This document shows positions 41,393 to 52,479 of a stretch of 64,000 nucleotides of DNA, piece by piece. Source of the stretch: Ilumatobacteraceae bacterium (GTDB taxonomy: Bacteria > Actinomycetota > Acidimicrobiia > Acidimicrobiales > Ilumatobacteraceae); contig JAJTFJ010000005.1 of the NCBI GenBank assembly GCA_021298435.1, positions 1 to 64,000 on the forward strand. Direction: 5' to 3'. Every line of letters starts with the position of its first letter. Positions within the stretch are counted from its first letter, which is position 1. A program made the position numbers and the translations under genes. The notes below the pieces were generated by a model. That model was not told the origin of the DNA, ran no database searches, and saw nothing but the letters and a program-made list of their open reading frames with translations.

Positions 41393-41587
41393 CTAGTCGC
41401 AGCAGCTATCGCGCCAGCCGCACGTGCGACATTTGTAGTGAGCGTGTTCCGGAATCAGATCTGCACCGCACAACTGGCATTCAGAGAAAGTTCCATATCG
41501 AGCTCGGCACTGATCATATGTTGCCGCTGCAACAGGCTCTGTTTGCGTTGTATTGCTCTCGTTCACAATTCCCATTCTTGCACTCAC
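41393..41587 (-). CDS. Small zinc-ribbon protein (unknown function)
   Basis: CQLCGADLIPEHAHYKCRTCGWRDSCCD; 64 aa or 60 aa from 41575; divergent from the oxidoreductase at 41618. Confidence 0.5.
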   Translation of the reverse strand: MSARMGIVNESNTTQTEPVAAATYDQCRARYGTFSECQLCGADLIPEHAHYKCRTCGWRDSCCD

Positions 41588-41617
41588 GAGTCAGACGGAC
41601 GCGAGTATTGTCTCGTG

Positions 41618-43036
41618 ATGCCCCAAAGCATGATTCAACGAGCCGAAGTCCTCATCAAGAAGCTTCTCGGTACACGCTCTGATTGGCGCCTCACCAAGCC
41701 TCAGAGACCACAGCCACTGCACGTGTCATCCACGTGGATTGGGCCCGTCTTGGCAATCATCACTATTTGCGTGGGTTGGTTTGCCTTTCCCGACACCATC
41801 GGCGATGGCAATGCCGCATTTGCGCTCTTCATTGGTTCTGTTTCCATCATGATGATGACGTGGAGCAATCTTCTCTCCACACGCGTTCTTCCACTCGAGC
41901 AAATATTCGGTGGTGTGGATCGCATGTACATCTGGCACCGCTGGTTGGGCGCATTGTCCGTTGGTGCCATGTGGCTTCATATGGAAACAACAGACGACAT
42001 CAAAGGAATCCGCGGAGCATCTCGGGACGTTGCCGACGCAGCTGAAGACTTAGCCGAGACTGGATCAACCCTTCTTTACATCCTCGTGGGAATCAGTCTT
42101 CTCCGCTGGATTCCCACTCGATGGTGGCGTTTCACCCACAAGCTTCTGATTCTTCCGTATGCATTTGCGTGCTGGCACTTCTACACAGCAACAAAGCCCT
42201 ATGCAAATGATTCATTCTGGGGTGCATGGTTCACGGGGTTCATGTTTCTTGGAATTGCCGCATGGGTGTATCGAGTGGTGTGGCGCGACATGTTCCGCAA
42301 AGGAAAACTTCATCGTGTCTCACACATAGAACACACCGGCAATGTCATCACGATTGAGCTCGAACCCATTGGCAAAGCTCTCAAGTATCAATTGGGGCAG
42401 TTTGTTTTTCTCACAGTGAAAGTCCCTGGTTTGGGGGAACCACATCCGTTCACCATTGCATCGTCACCAGATGAGCCTGTTCTCCGATTCGTCATCCGTG
42501 ATCTGGGTGATTGGACTCATCACCTCATCGAGTCACTTGCTGTGAACGACCGCGTTGTTGTGGAAGGTGCGTACGGACGTTTAGCCCCCATCCCCCATCA
42601 GCATGTTGATCAAGTTGTCTGGATCGCAGGTGGTGTGGGCATCACGCCATTCCTGGGTGCCGCCATTTCGCAGCAGTCTGATGATGGACCGACACCACAC
42701 CTCTTCTATTGCGTTCCGTCTCGAGACACTGCGCCTGCGATTACTGCTCTTGAACAGGCAGCACACGAAGGGCGTATTCATCTCCATGTTCATGCTTCTG
42801 ACGAGAAGAATCGCATTCAGCCAGAGCATGTCACCACAGCGATTGCTAATCACGACTTGAATGGCGCACACATCGTGATGTGTGGGCCTGATTCCCTCGT
42901 CAAATCAATGAAGAGCGGACTGCGTCAATACGGTGCGCGTCACATTCACATTGAAGGCTTTGACATTCGTAGCGGAGTTGGACCAGACATGTCTCGTTAC
43001 TTCGATGACGTTGTGCGCTCTGTTTTGAAGAGGTGA
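41618..43036 (+). CDS. Ferric-reductase-like transmembrane / FAD-NAD oxidoreductase
   Basis: Multi-TM N-terminus with haem-ligand-like His; LGEPHPFTIASSP FAD motif, VWIAGGVGITPFLG NAD motif, MCGPDSLV. Confidence 0.85.
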   Translation: MPQSMIQRAEVLIKKLLGTRSDWRLTKPQRPQPLHVSSTWIGPVLAIITICVGWFAFPDTIGDGNAAFALFIGSVSIMMMTWSNLLSTRVLPLEQIFGGVDRMYIWHRWLGALSVGAMWLHMETTDDIKGIRGASRDVADAAEDLAETGSTLLYILVGISLLRWIPTRWWRFTHKLLILPYAFACWHFYTATKPYANDSFWGAWFTGFMFLGIAAWVYRVVWRDMFRKGKLHRVSHIEHTGNVITIELEPIGKALKYQLGQFVFLTVKVPGLGEPHPFTIASSPDEPVLRFVIRDLGDWTHHLIESLAVNDRVVVEGAYGRLAPIPHQHVDQVVWIAGGVGITPFLGAAISQQSDDGPTPHLFYCVPSRDTAPAITALEQAAHEGRIHLHVHASDEKNRIQPEHVTTAIANHDLNGAHIVMCGPDSLVKSMKSGLRQYGARHIHIEGFDIRSGVGPDMSRYFDDVVRSVLKR

Positions 43037-44262
43037 AGGTGAGCCTCAGCAAGCTGCTCGCATTGTCGGCATTCTTTGGCGCTGCGGGAAACTCTGCCGT
43101 TCATGTTGCAATCCCATGGTTGGTTCTGGAAACCACTGGATCCTCAGCGCAAGCCGGAATCGTTCTCGGGCTCAGTGGGCTCTCCGTCATCTTTACTGCA
43201 CCACTCATTGGCGGACTGATTGCAGTGCTCGGTGCACGTCCTGTATCCGTCTGGGCTGACATCATCTCAGCCACGTCGGTACTCCTCTTTCCCATCGTCG
43301 GAACAGTGTTCGGACTCAACATTGCATCTCTTCTCATCATCGCAATCGTCGGAGCAATGTTTGACCCTGCAGGAGCAACTGCGCGTAAGTCACTTATTCA
43401 GCCGGTTGTCGAAAAAGAAGGACTCTCCCTCACCAAGTTCAACGGTACCTATGAAGCCGTTGCAACTATTGGCACTGTGATCGGCCCCACAGCAGCAGCT
43501 TTGGCAATCAGCGTCATCGGCGTGAACGCAACCTTCTATGTGATTGCAGTTGTATTTGTTTTCGCTTCGGCAACCGCATCATTTATTCCGGTCATCACCG
43601 TGCGAGGCGAGAAAGGCAAAGCCTTCTCCGTCAGCAACGTTGTCGGTGAAACACGCCTTGGTGTGAGCACTCTGTGGCTCGACAAACCGCTGTTGTCACT
43701 CGTCGGTCTCTACACAATGCTCACCGCCATCTATATGCCGGTTGAGTCCATTGTGTTGTCGCGCTACTTCCAAGACCTTGACGAGCCGCAAATATTGGGC
43801 TTTGTATTGTCAGCAATGTCCGTCGGCATTGTGATCGGCGCACTGCAGTTTCATCGTGCCGTTCGCATTCTCTCGCCCAGGAATCTTGTGGTCATTTCAA
43901 TGTCGCTCATCGGAGCAGTGGTGTGCGCAATGGCATTCCTTCCTGACGCAATCGCATTTATTGGTCTTGGGCTTGCACTCGGACTTGCATTCGGCCCCGT
44001 CAGCCCACTCACCAATTACTTGGTACAACGACGAGTGCCGCAACATCTTCACGGCCCTGTGTTTGGCACGCAGTTTTCTCTCACGCACTTAGCGCTTCCC
44101 GTTGGAACATTGGCACTGGGATTGATTGTGCAATCGGTTGCTATTGCGCCATTGCTATTTGTGATTGGCGCATTGTTTATTGCCGTCACACTTTTGGTGG
44201 GCTTTTTTGGCCCACTTCGTCGCCTCAGTGTGAACGCGATACACCAAGTCGACACGCTGTAG
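43033..44262 (+). CDS. MFS transporter
   Basis: 12-TM pattern; AGIVLGLSGLSVIFTAPLIGGLIAVLGARPVSVWADI; overlaps preceding gene by 4 nt. Confidence 0.85.
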   Translation: MKVSLSKLLALSAFFGAAGNSAVHVAIPWLVLETTGSSAQAGIVLGLSGLSVIFTAPLIGGLIAVLGARPVSVWADIISATSVLLFPIVGTVFGLNIASLLIIAIVGAMFDPAGATARKSLIQPVVEKEGLSLTKFNGTYEAVATIGTVIGPTAAALAISVIGVNATFYVIAVVFVFASATASFIPVITVRGEKGKAFSVSNVVGETRLGVSTLWLDKPLLSLVGLYTMLTAIYMPVESIVLSRYFQDLDEPQILGFVLSAMSVGIVIGALQFHRAVRILSPRNLVVISMSLIGAVVCAMAFLPDAIAFIGLGLALGLAFGPVSPLTNYLVQRRVPQHLHGPVFGTQFSLTHLALPVGTLALGLIVQSVAIAPLLFVIGALFIAVTLLVGFFGPLRRLSVNAIHQVDTL

Positions 44263-44272
44263 GCGCAGCGCT

Positions 44273-45487
44273 CTATTCGATGCGCATGCCGGAGATTGCA
44301 CGAGCAATCACCAGTTGCTGAATCTCTGAAGTGCCCTCAAAGATGGTGTGAATCTTCGCATCGCGGTGCATGCGCTCGACGTGGTACTCACGTGTATAGC
44401 CATAGCCACCGAGAATTTGAATTGCTTCTTCAGTCACGCGCACTGCAGTTTCTGATGCGTAGTACTTCGACATTGAACCTTCAGCGTTGGTGAAGCCGCC
44501 ATTGCGACCCAACCAAGAGGCGCGCCAGATGAGCAAACGTGATGCATCAATTTGTGTTGCCATGTTGGCCAACTTGAACGCAATTGCTTGGTTCATGATG
44601 ATGGGCTTGCCGAACGCGGTGCGCTCCTTGGCATAGTCCAACGCGATTTCGTAGGCAGCACGTGCAACACCAAGTGCTTGTGCACCCACTGCTGGACGAG
44701 TCGACTCGAACGTCTTCATTGCAGGCTGTGCTTCGCCGGTCTTGCCGATGTCGCGTGCACGAGCAAGCTTTGCATCAAGCTTTTCCTTGCCGCCCAACAA
44801 GCAATGACCAGGAATGCGCACATCGTCCAACACCACTTCTGACGTGTGCGATGCACGAATGCCGTGCTTCAAATACTTCTGACCTTGGCTGCAACCCTTT
44901 GTGTTGGGAGGAATGATGAAGGACGCCTGACCGCGACCCTTGAGTGCAGGATCAACTGCTGCCACCACAACGTGCACGTTTGCAATACCACCGTTGGTGA
45001 TCCATGCCTTTGTACCGTTCAATACCCATTCATCTTTTGCTTCGTCGTACACGGCACGTGTGCGAAGTGACGACACGTCAGAGCCGGCATCTGGTTCAGA
45101 TACGCAGAATGCTCCGAGCTTCACATCATTTGCATCGCCGTAACACTGTGGCACCCACTCCGCTACTTGTGCTGGTGTGCCGTTACCGGCAATACCTGCA
45201 GCTGCCAAACCGGAACCCATGATGGCCATACCGATACCGGCATCGCCCCAGAACATCTCCTCAATCGTGACAGGCATTGTCAAACCAGTGGGGTCTGACA
45301 TGTTGTTCATCAAGAACTCCCAGCCGTACATACCGATCTTTGCGGCCTCTTGCACGATCGGCCATGGGAACTCTTCGCGCTCATCCCACTCAATTGCATT
45401 GGGGCGAATCACATCTTTTGCAAACTGGTGCACCCAGTCTTTGATCTGCAATTGGTCATCGTTGAGGTGGAGGGAAAATTCAGCCAT
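44273..45487 (-). CDS. Acyl-CoA dehydrogenase
   Basis: FCVSEPDAGSDVSSLRTRA, GTKAWITNGG, EEAIQILGGYGYTREYHVERMHRDAKIHTIFEGTSEIQQLVIAR. Confidence 0.95.
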   Translation of the reverse strand: MAEFSLHLNDDQLQIKDWVHQFAKDVIRPNAIEWDEREEFPWPIVQEAAKIGMYGWEFLMNNMSDPTGLTMPVTIEEMFWGDAGIGMAIMGSGLAAAGIAGNGTPAQVAEWVPQCYGDANDVKLGAFCVSEPDAGSDVSSLRTRAVYDEAKDEWVLNGTKAWITNGGIANVHVVVAAVDPALKGRGQASFIIPPNTKGCSQGQKYLKHGIRASHTSEVVLDDVRIPGHCLLGGKEKLDAKLARARDIGKTGEAQPAMKTFESTRPAVGAQALGVARAAYEIALDYAKERTAFGKPIIMNQAIAFKLANMATQIDASRLLIWRASWLGRNGGFTNAEGSMSKYYASETAVRVTEEAIQILGGYGYTREYHVERMHRDAKIHTIFEGTSEIQQLVIARAISGMRIE

Positions 45488-45632
45488 GGCTCAAAGTTAC
45501 TAGCGGGTATTGCCAACAGCACAAGTAGTGGAGTGTCTTCGGCAGATTTCACAGGGTGCCGATTTTTCATCATGCCGTACAAGGGTTTTGGAGTGCACAT
45601 CTCACGGACACAAGCAGAAAAAGAGGTGTACT

Positions 45633-45959
45633 TTGAGCACAATCGAAACAGACCGATGGATTCTTCATTCTCGAATCCGTGAGGTCCTCGGCAACCGAGA
45701 GGGGGACATTCTGATGGAGCACTTACCGCCAGCCGGATGGTCCCACCTCGCCACAAAAGACGACGTCACGATGGCCAAGTTAGAACTCCGCGCCGAGATG
45801 GCCGAGATCAAGGCGGAACTCAAAGCCGACATCGCAGAGGTACGCATTGCAATGGAAAAAGGTTTCCGTGCACAGACGTGGAAGATGGTCGCAGCGATCG
45901 GAACATCGCAAGCCATCTCCGTGGCCATCATGGCCGCAATGGTGAACTCTCTTCGCTAG
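45633..45959 (+). CDS. Coiled-coil protein with C-terminal TM segment (unknown function)
   Basis: TTG start; IREVLGNREGDILMEHLPPAGWSHLATKDDV followed by coiled coil and hydrophobic C-terminus. Confidence 0.6.
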   Translation: MSTIETDRWILHSRIREVLGNREGDILMEHLPPAGWSHLATKDDVTMAKLELRAEMAEIKAELKADIAEVRIAMEKGFRAQTWKMVAAIGTSQAISVAIMAAMVNSLR

Positions 45960-47141
45960 TTACTGAGCAGCAACTGTGGCAGGGCGAGTAATGCTCCACA
46001 CAGCCATGAGCGCCACCATCATCAGTACGCCACTCACTGCGAACGGTGCGCTGATCCCGACGCGGTCGAACAACAAGCCAGCCATTACTGGGCCGGCGAT
46101 ACGACCAAATGCCGCTGTGCTTTGTTGATAACCAATTGCTTCTCCGCGTCGCTCCACTGGTGCAAGTTCCGCCACAAGTGAGCTACCCGACGGGCTAGAG
46201 AATCCTTGACCGACGGATAACAGAAACAGTGCAACGAGCAACACGATCCACGACGTTGCAAGACTCAACAACAACAGTCCCACTGCAACTAACACAAGAC
46301 CAAGACGCAGCAATTTTCGTGAACCAAGTTTGGCTGTGAGAGGTCCGATGAGACCACCCTGCACTCCGACCAACGTGATGCCGACGAAGACAAAAACCAA
46401 TGAGGCAGTGCCACTGGTGAATCCGAAATTTGCGTTCTCTTTGCCCCACAGAGAAAAAGTCGATTCAAAACCGGCGAAGCCGAGCATCGATATAAAGCCA
46501 ACAATCGCAAAACGCTGTAACGCAGGCGACAGTGCACTGCGCTTTCTCGAAGTGACTGGCACATGTGATGTATCTGGTTTTGTTTCCGGAAGTCGAAAGA
46601 TTGCGATCACTGCATTCACCGCAGCAATCGCACCCGCAACAAAGAACGGAACGTGAGGCCCGCCCAAAGCGGCGAGTCCGCCAAGTGCGGGGCCAACAAC
46701 AAAACCCACACCGAATGCTGCGCCCATCATTCCCATCAACTTGGCGCGCTGTTCTGGTGGAGCAATATCGGCCACCGCACCCTGCGCGACGGCAACACTC
46801 GCACCTGATGCGCCGTCAAGTGCACGTCCGAGGAACAACACCCACAACGCCCCTGCCAAACCCGTCACGATGCTTCCCACCGCAGTACCGACAAGCGAAA
46901 AGATGATGACTGGCTTGCGTCCGATGCGATCAGAAACACGCCCAAGAATCGGCGCAAAAATCATCTGCGCAACTGAGAACGTGGCGAACATGAGACCTAC
47001 CTGGAGTCCATTGGCACCAAATGTTTCCGCGTAATGACCGAGGATGGGCACGATGATGCCAAAACCAATGAGGTCGAGAGCGACAGTTGTCCAAATAATC
47101 CAATAACCCGCAGGCATTGGTGTGCGTTCGCGCTTAGCCAC
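45960..47141 (-). CDS. MFS transporter (TetA/multidrug-like)
   Basis: LIGFGIIVPILGHYAETFGANGLQVGLMFATFSVAQMIFAPILGRVSDRIGRKPVI. Confidence 0.9.
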   Translation of the reverse strand: MAKRERTPMPAGYWIIWTTVALDLIGFGIIVPILGHYAETFGANGLQVGLMFATFSVAQMIFAPILGRVSDRIGRKPVIIFSLVGTAVGSIVTGLAGALWVLFLGRALDGASGASVAVAQGAVADIAPPEQRAKLMGMMGAAFGVGFVVGPALGGLAALGGPHVPFFVAGAIAAVNAVIAIFRLPETKPDTSHVPVTSRKRSALSPALQRFAIVGFISMLGFAGFESTFSLWGKENANFGFTSGTASLVFVFVGITLVGVQGGLIGPLTAKLGSRKLLRLGLVLVAVGLLLLSLATSWIVLLVALFLLSVGQGFSSPSGSSLVAELAPVERRGEAIGYQQSTAAFGRIAGPVMAGLLFDRVGISAPFAVSGVLMMVALMAVWSITRPATVAAQ

Positions 47142-48495
47142 GACGAATGCGCGTGCCTTCCTTAAAGGTTTCTACGAGATATCCAAGGTTCTGCAACTCA
47201 ATACGAATTGCATCTGCTGTTGCAAAATCTTTTGCGGCGCGAGCTTCATCAAGTGCTCGACCCTTCGCGATGATGTCATCATCGTTGTCTTCACCTGACG
47301 ACAACGAGAGCCCCAGTGATTCAAGCAACTCAATCACTGCTGCGCGCATTGCGGGAACAGCCGCATCTTTCCCTGAGTCGGTTGCAATGTTTGCACGGCG
47401 CACAGTGTCAAACACCAACGCCATGGCGGCAGGAGTATCAAGATCGTTATCCATCGATGCGCGGAACATCGCAACAATGTCGCGGTCAGCAACACCACCT
47501 GCATACGAAGCAGTGCGCGCAGCAAACGAATCAAGACCAGCGAGCGCCGCAACACAGGAGTCGATGTTGTCTTGACCAACACGCACTGGTGAGCGGTAAT
47601 GAGTCTGCAACAACAACATGCGATACGCACGGGCGTCATACTTCTCAAGCAAGTCGAGAAGGTTCATCACGTTGCCAAGACTCTTTGACATCTTTTCGCC
47701 TTCAAGGTCCACAACAAAGCCGTTGTGCATCCAATGATTCGCGAATGTTTTGCCGAGCGCAACAGCTTGTGCACGTTCGTTCTCATGGTGCGGGAAACGA
47801 AGATCTGCTCCACCGCAGTGAAGGTCAAACCCTTCACCAAGAAGTTCCAGGCTCATCACCACACACTCGCTGTGCCAGCCCGGACGACCTTCGCCCCACG
47901 GTGATGGCCACGCTGGCTCGCCGGGCTTAGTGAATTTCCACAATGCAAAGTCAGCAGGGTGCTTCTTATTGCCAGCACCAAGCACTTCACGGTCGCCACC
48001 GCCGCTCAACATGTCATCAACGCTCTGATGTGCAAGCAAGCCGTAGTCGGGCACTGCAGCAATGCTGAGGTACACGCCATCATCGGTGACGTACGCGGCA
48101 TCGCGACCAATCAACGTGGCAATCATGTCCACCATCTGCTGCACGTATTCCGTGGCATGGGGAACATCGTCGGGGCGCTGAACACCCAACTTGCCCATCG
48201 CCTCAAACCACACGTTTTCGCATTTGTCGGTGATCTCGTTCCAGGGGCGACCCTCGCGCTGGGCGCGGTCGATGATCTTGTCGTCGATATCGGTGATGTT
48301 CGAGACCAGGCGAACCTGAAGACCCGTATAAGAGAGGTACCGGCGCAGGATGTCGTAGACCAAAGTGGCCCGGCCATGGCCCAGATGGGGTGGCCCGTAC
48401 ACCGTGGGGCCGCAGAGGTAGATGCTGACCTTGCCCGGCTCTCGCATGGCGAGAGGTTTCACGCTCTTGGTGGCGGTGTCGTAGAGGTTCAGCAC
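47134..48495 (-). CDS. cysS: Cysteinyl-tRNA synthetase
   Basis: [63 protein letters not shown]; CysS-type C-terminus [18 protein letters not shown]. Confidence 0.93.
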   Translation of the reverse strand: MLNLYDTATKSVKPLAMREPGKVSIYLCGPTVYGPPHLGHGRATLVYDILRRYLSYTGLQVRLVSNITDIDDKIIDRAQREGRPWNEITDKCENVWFEAMGKLGVQRPDDVPHATEYVQQMVDMIATLIGRDAAYVTDDGVYLSIAAVPDYGLLAHQSVDDMLSGGGDREVLGAGNKKHPADFALWKFTKPGEPAWPSPWGEGRPGWHSECVVMSLELLGEGFDLHCGGADLRFPHHENERAQAVALGKTFANHWMHNGFVVDLEGEKMSKSLGNVMNLLDLLEKYDARAYRMLLLQTHYRSPVRVGQDNIDSCVAALAGLDSFAARTASYAGGVADRDIVAMFRASMDNDLDTPAAMALVFDTVRRANIATDSGKDAAVPAMRAAVIELLESLGLSLSSGEDNDDDIIAKGRALDEARAAKDFATADAIRIELQNLGYLVETFKEGTRIRRG

Positions 48496-48521
48496 TCTGA
48501 CAAGCCTACGATTTAAGACCT

Positions 48522-51095
48522 ATGTCCACTGTCCCTGAGAAGCCCTCCCTTGACGACATCGAACCCAAATGGGTCACTTCTTGGGAGTCGCAGGGCACAT
48601 ATTCCTTTAATCGCTCCGCCGAGCGCTCGAATGTGTTCGCAATCGATACCCCACCCCCCACGGTCAGCGGCTCTTTGCACATGGGCCACGTCTTCTCCTA
48701 TACCCACACCGACACTGTCGCTCGGTTCTGGCGCATGCGCGGCAAGAGCGTTTTCTACCCCATGGGTTGGGACGACAACGGCCTGCCCACCGAGCGTCGC
48801 GTACAAAATTACTTCGGGGTGTCATGTGACGCTTCGGTTCCGTACGTTCCTCATTTGCAGCCACCATTTCGCGGCGACCCACCAAAGGATCACAAACCAG
48901 TTCCTGTCTCACGTCCGAACTTCATCGAGTTGTGCGAAGAGCTCACCGCTGAAGACGAAAAGGTTTTCGAAGATCTCTTCCGCCAACTGGGACTCTCTGT
49001 TGATTGGTCACTTCTCTACACAACAATTGATGAGCGTTCCCGTCGCACAAGTCAGCGCGCGTTCCTTCGCAACTTGAAGCGCGGTGAGGCATACACACAA
49101 GAAGCCCCCACTCTCTGGGATGTTGATTTCAAAACTGCAGTTGCACAAGCTGAACTAGAAGATCGCGAACGCCCTGGTGCGTATCACACCGTGAAGTTTC
49201 ACAAGTCAGATGGTTCTGGTGACATTCTCATTGACACAACACGTCCCGAACTTCTTCCAGCATGTGTTGCACTGATTGCACATCCTGAAGATGAGCGCTA
49301 CATCCCGTACTTCGGCAAGACAGTGCGTTCTCCGTTGTTCAACGTCGAAGTTCCTGTGCTGGCACATCCACTTGCTCAACCCGATAAGGGCACTGGCATT
49401 GCAATGTGTTGCACATTCGGTGATCTCACCGACGTGATTTGGTGGCGAGAACTGCAACTGCAGATGCGGCCCATCATCGCCCGCGATGGTCGCCTTGTTG
49501 CTGATGCTCCTCAGGGACTGACTGATGCAACTGGTCTCGAACACTTCGCTTCACTTGTTGGCAAGTCTGCGAAGCAAGCACAAACTGCAATCGCCACGAT
49601 GCTGATGGAGCACGGTGAAATGGTCGGCGAGCCTCGCCCCATTACGCACCCTGTGAAGTTCTACGAAAAGGGCGATCGTCCTCTCGAAATCGTGACAAGC
49701 CGTCAGTGGTACATCCGCAACGGCGGTCGTGACACCGCATTGCGTGATGAGTTATTGGCGCGTGGTGCAGGCCTCACATGGCACCCCGACCACATGCGAC
49801 ATCGCTATTCCAACTGGGTCGAAGGACTCAATGGTGACTGGCTTGTCAGCCGTCAGCGCTACTTCGGCGTGCCTGTTCCTGTGTGGTATCCGCTTGATGC
49901 CCAGGGCGAAATCATGCATGACAACCCAATTGTCCCTGAGGAATCAGCATTGCCAATTGACCCCAGCACCGACGTGCCAGCTGGATTTACCGCAGATCAA
50001 CGTGGCGTCGCTGGCGGCTTCATCGGTGACCCCGATGTCATGGACACGTGGGCAACCTCATCACTCACACCGCAGATCGCTGCGAAGTGGGAAGACGATG
50101 CCGACCTTTTCTCACGCGTGTACCCATTTGATGTTCGCCCGCAAGGTCACGACATCATTCGTACGTGGTTGTTCTCCACCATGGTGCGTTCTCACTTCGA
50201 ACATGGCATGGCTCCCTGGAGTAACGCTGCAATGTCCGGATGGATTCTCGATCCTGATCGCAAGAAGATGTCGAAGTCGAAGGGCAATGTTGTCACTCCG
50301 ATAGATCTCTTTGAAAAGTACGGCAGCGACGCAGTTCGCTACTGGGCTGCAGGCGCACGACCTGGCATCGACACTGCATTTAGCGAAGACCAAATGAAAG
50401 TTGGTCGCAAGCTTGCAACAAAGCTGCTGAACGTGACCAAGTTCGTTCTCGGCTTTGGTGACGCAGATGAAACAATCACTCCTTCACATCACATCGACGC
50501 CGCCATGTTGCGTCGTCTTGCTGCGGTCGTTGATGAATGCACGACTGCATTTGAGAATTACGACTACGCACGAGTTCTTGAACGCACAGAATCATTCTTC
50601 TGGTGGTTCTGTGACGACTATGTCGAACTCGTCAAGACGCGTGCATACGGTGAAGGCGGCAATGCAGAAGGTGCAGCATCAGCTCGCGCCGCTTTGTGCC
50701 GTGCGTTGTCAACCTTGCAGCGTCTCTTTGCACCGATTCTCCCATTCGCAACTGAGGAAGTCTGGAGTTGGTGGCAGGCCGGTTCCATTCATCAAGCAAC
50801 ATGGCCGAACTCACAGGAACTCACCGCAGGACTTTCGATCGATGCAGACGATGCATTCATTGACGCAGTCTGTGGAACTCTCGCGCTCATTCGCCGCGCC
50901 AAGACAGAGGCCAAAGTCAGCCAGCGTGCCGTTGTTGAATTGGCAGCAATCACAGCGTCTGACTCTTCAATGAAGGCCATCACCGCTGGTTGGGAAGACA
51001 TCGCCAACGCCGGTTCAGTCGCCAACTGGACCAGCTCAATTGCAGATGTTTCAGAGGTTTCTGTGGCTGTAACCCTTGCTCCACCTGTGGAATAG
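48522..51095 (+). CDS. valS: Valyl-tRNA synthetase
   Basis: PPPTVSGSLHMGHVFSYTHTD (HIGH), GWDDNGLPTERR, KKMSKSKGNVVTP (KMSKS). Confidence 0.93.
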   Translation: MSTVPEKPSLDDIEPKWVTSWESQGTYSFNRSAERSNVFAIDTPPPTVSGSLHMGHVFSYTHTDTVARFWRMRGKSVFYPMGWDDNGLPTERRVQNYFGVSCDASVPYVPHLQPPFRGDPPKDHKPVPVSRPNFIELCEELTAEDEKVFEDLFRQLGLSVDWSLLYTTIDERSRRTSQRAFLRNLKRGEAYTQEAPTLWDVDFKTAVAQAELEDRERPGAYHTVKFHKSDGSGDILIDTTRPELLPACVALIAHPEDERYIPYFGKTVRSPLFNVEVPVLAHPLAQPDKGTGIAMCCTFGDLTDVIWWRELQLQMRPIIARDGRLVADAPQGLTDATGLEHFASLVGKSAKQAQTAIATMLMEHGEMVGEPRPITHPVKFYEKGDRPLEIVTSRQWYIRNGGRDTALRDELLARGAGLTWHPDHMRHRYSNWVEGLNGDWLVSRQRYFGVPVPVWYPLDAQGEIMHDNPIVPEESALPIDPSTDVPAGFTADQRGVAGGFIGDPDVMDTWATSSLTPQIAAKWEDDADLFSRVYPFDVRPQGHDIIRTWLFSTMVRSHFEHGMAPWSNAAMSGWILDPDRKKMSKSKGNVVTPIDLFEKYGSDAVRYWAAGARPGIDTAFSEDQMKVGRKLATKLLNVTKFVLGFGDADETITPSHHIDAAMLRRLAAVVDECTTAFENYDYARVLERTESFFWWFCDDYVELVKTRAYGEGGNAEGAASARAALCRALSTLQRLFAPILPFATEEVWSWWQAGSIHQATWPNSQELTAGLSIDADDAFIDAVCGTLALIRRAKTEAKVSQRAVVELAAITASDSSMKAITAGWEDIANAGSVANWTSSIADVSEVSVAVTLAPPVE

Positions 51096-51154
51096 CCCAC
51101 TCTCCCCCACAACGACGACCTCTGAGCCACCCCGAGAACTACGGTTACACACGC

Positions 51155-52459
51155 ATGTCGGACGCCATCAAGAAACCTCGCCACAGTGGGAAGCAACGCA
51201 TTTTTGTGTTCTTCAACATCGCGTTGGCTGTCGTCACAATTCTTGCTGGCTCTGGTTTGTTGTACGCCAACTGGAAGCTGGGCAATCGTCAAGTAGTCGC
51301 CATTGACACCACCAACAACTCAGATGGTGACCTGAACCTTCCTGAAGGCGATCGCACTGCAAAGAACTTCCTCATCACGGGTTCTGATAACAACGCCTGT
51401 ATCAGCAAGGACTCACCGTTCTACGGCGGCTTTGGCAAGCGCAGCGCCTATGGCAGTCGATCCGACTCTCTCATGGTTGTGCGCGTGAACCCCATTGATA
51501 ACCAAGCAGCAATTCTTTCTTTCCCACGTGACATGTGGGTCAAGCAAGCTGGCTCGTCACGCAGTAATCGTATTAACGCCAACTTCAACAAGAACGACCC
51601 CAACCGGTTGATTCGCACTCTGAAAGAAAACTTCGATATCAGCATTGACCACTACATCAATGTTGACTTCTGCGCTTTCGCAGGCATCGTCAACGCTGTT
51701 GGTGGCGTACGAGTTCCTTTCCAATACAAGGCTCGAGACAAGCGAACAGGCTTCAAGGTTCTCCGTGCACGCGTGTGTTACACCTTCCAAGGTGACCATG
51801 CATTGGCCTACATGCGTTCTCGTCACTACTCCTGGTACGACCCTGCAACGCTCAAATGGCGCACTGACGGCACCTCTGACTACGGCCGTATCTCACGCCA
51901 GCAAGATTTCATGAAGCGAGTCATCCGCAAGTCTCTTGATAAAGCTCGCACGAACCCACGTGTGGCAACGGGCATTATGAACGCTGCACTCAAGAACATC
52001 ATCACTGACGACAAGCTCACACCACTCACTGTGTTGCAATTAGGTCAAGCAATGAAGAACTTTGACACTGAGACGATGGGCAGTTACACAATGCCCGGCA
52101 CAGGAACCATGATCGATCAGGCTGCAGTTATTCTTCCTGACCTTGAGAGCAGCACCTCAAAGAAGATTCTGTCCGTCTTCCAAGGCAAGGCAAGTCTCAG
52201 CACCACAATCAAGGGTGCAGCGGCTTCGAGTTTGATTCCCACAGTGACAACTCTCGTTGCACTGGCATCAGTTCCCAGTGTTTCAAAGTCGAGCGCAGAC
52301 GCAATTGCAGTGAGCCCCACGGCAACAACGCCAACCGGCAGCAATAATCTCGCCACTGCAAAGACCACGACGACCACAACCACCACCGTTCCTTCCGTCA
52401 GTATTGATCAGGACACACGCGGAGTGGTTCCCCCGAACGATCCCACCTGTCAATACTGA
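51155..52459 (+). CDS. LytR-CpsA-Psr (LCP) family protein
   Basis: Single TM; GSRSDSLMVVRVNPIDNQAAILSFPRDMWV, RVCYTFQGDHALAYMRSRH, GRISRQQDFMKRV; Thr-rich tail. Confidence 0.9.
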   Translation: MSDAIKKPRHSGKQRIFVFFNIALAVVTILAGSGLLYANWKLGNRQVVAIDTTNNSDGDLNLPEGDRTAKNFLITGSDNNACISKDSPFYGGFGKRSAYGSRSDSLMVVRVNPIDNQAAILSFPRDMWVKQAGSSRSNRINANFNKNDPNRLIRTLKENFDISIDHYINVDFCAFAGIVNAVGGVRVPFQYKARDKRTGFKVLRARVCYTFQGDHALAYMRSRHYSWYDPATLKWRTDGTSDYGRISRQQDFMKRVIRKSLDKARTNPRVATGIMNAALKNIITDDKLTPLTVLQLGQAMKNFDTETMGSYTMPGTGTMIDQAAVILPDLESSTSKKILSVFQGKASLSTTIKGAAASSLIPTVTTLVALASVPSVSKSSADAIAVSPTATTPTGSNNLATAKTTTTTTTTVPSVSIDQDTRGVVPPNDPTCQY

Positions 52460-52479
52460 TTCGTCAATAAATACGGCGT

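Noticed and set aside
47134-48495. MshC (mycothiol ligase) instead of CysS
   Set aside because: C-terminal [31 protein letters not shown] is the CysS-type tail and the length fits CysS.
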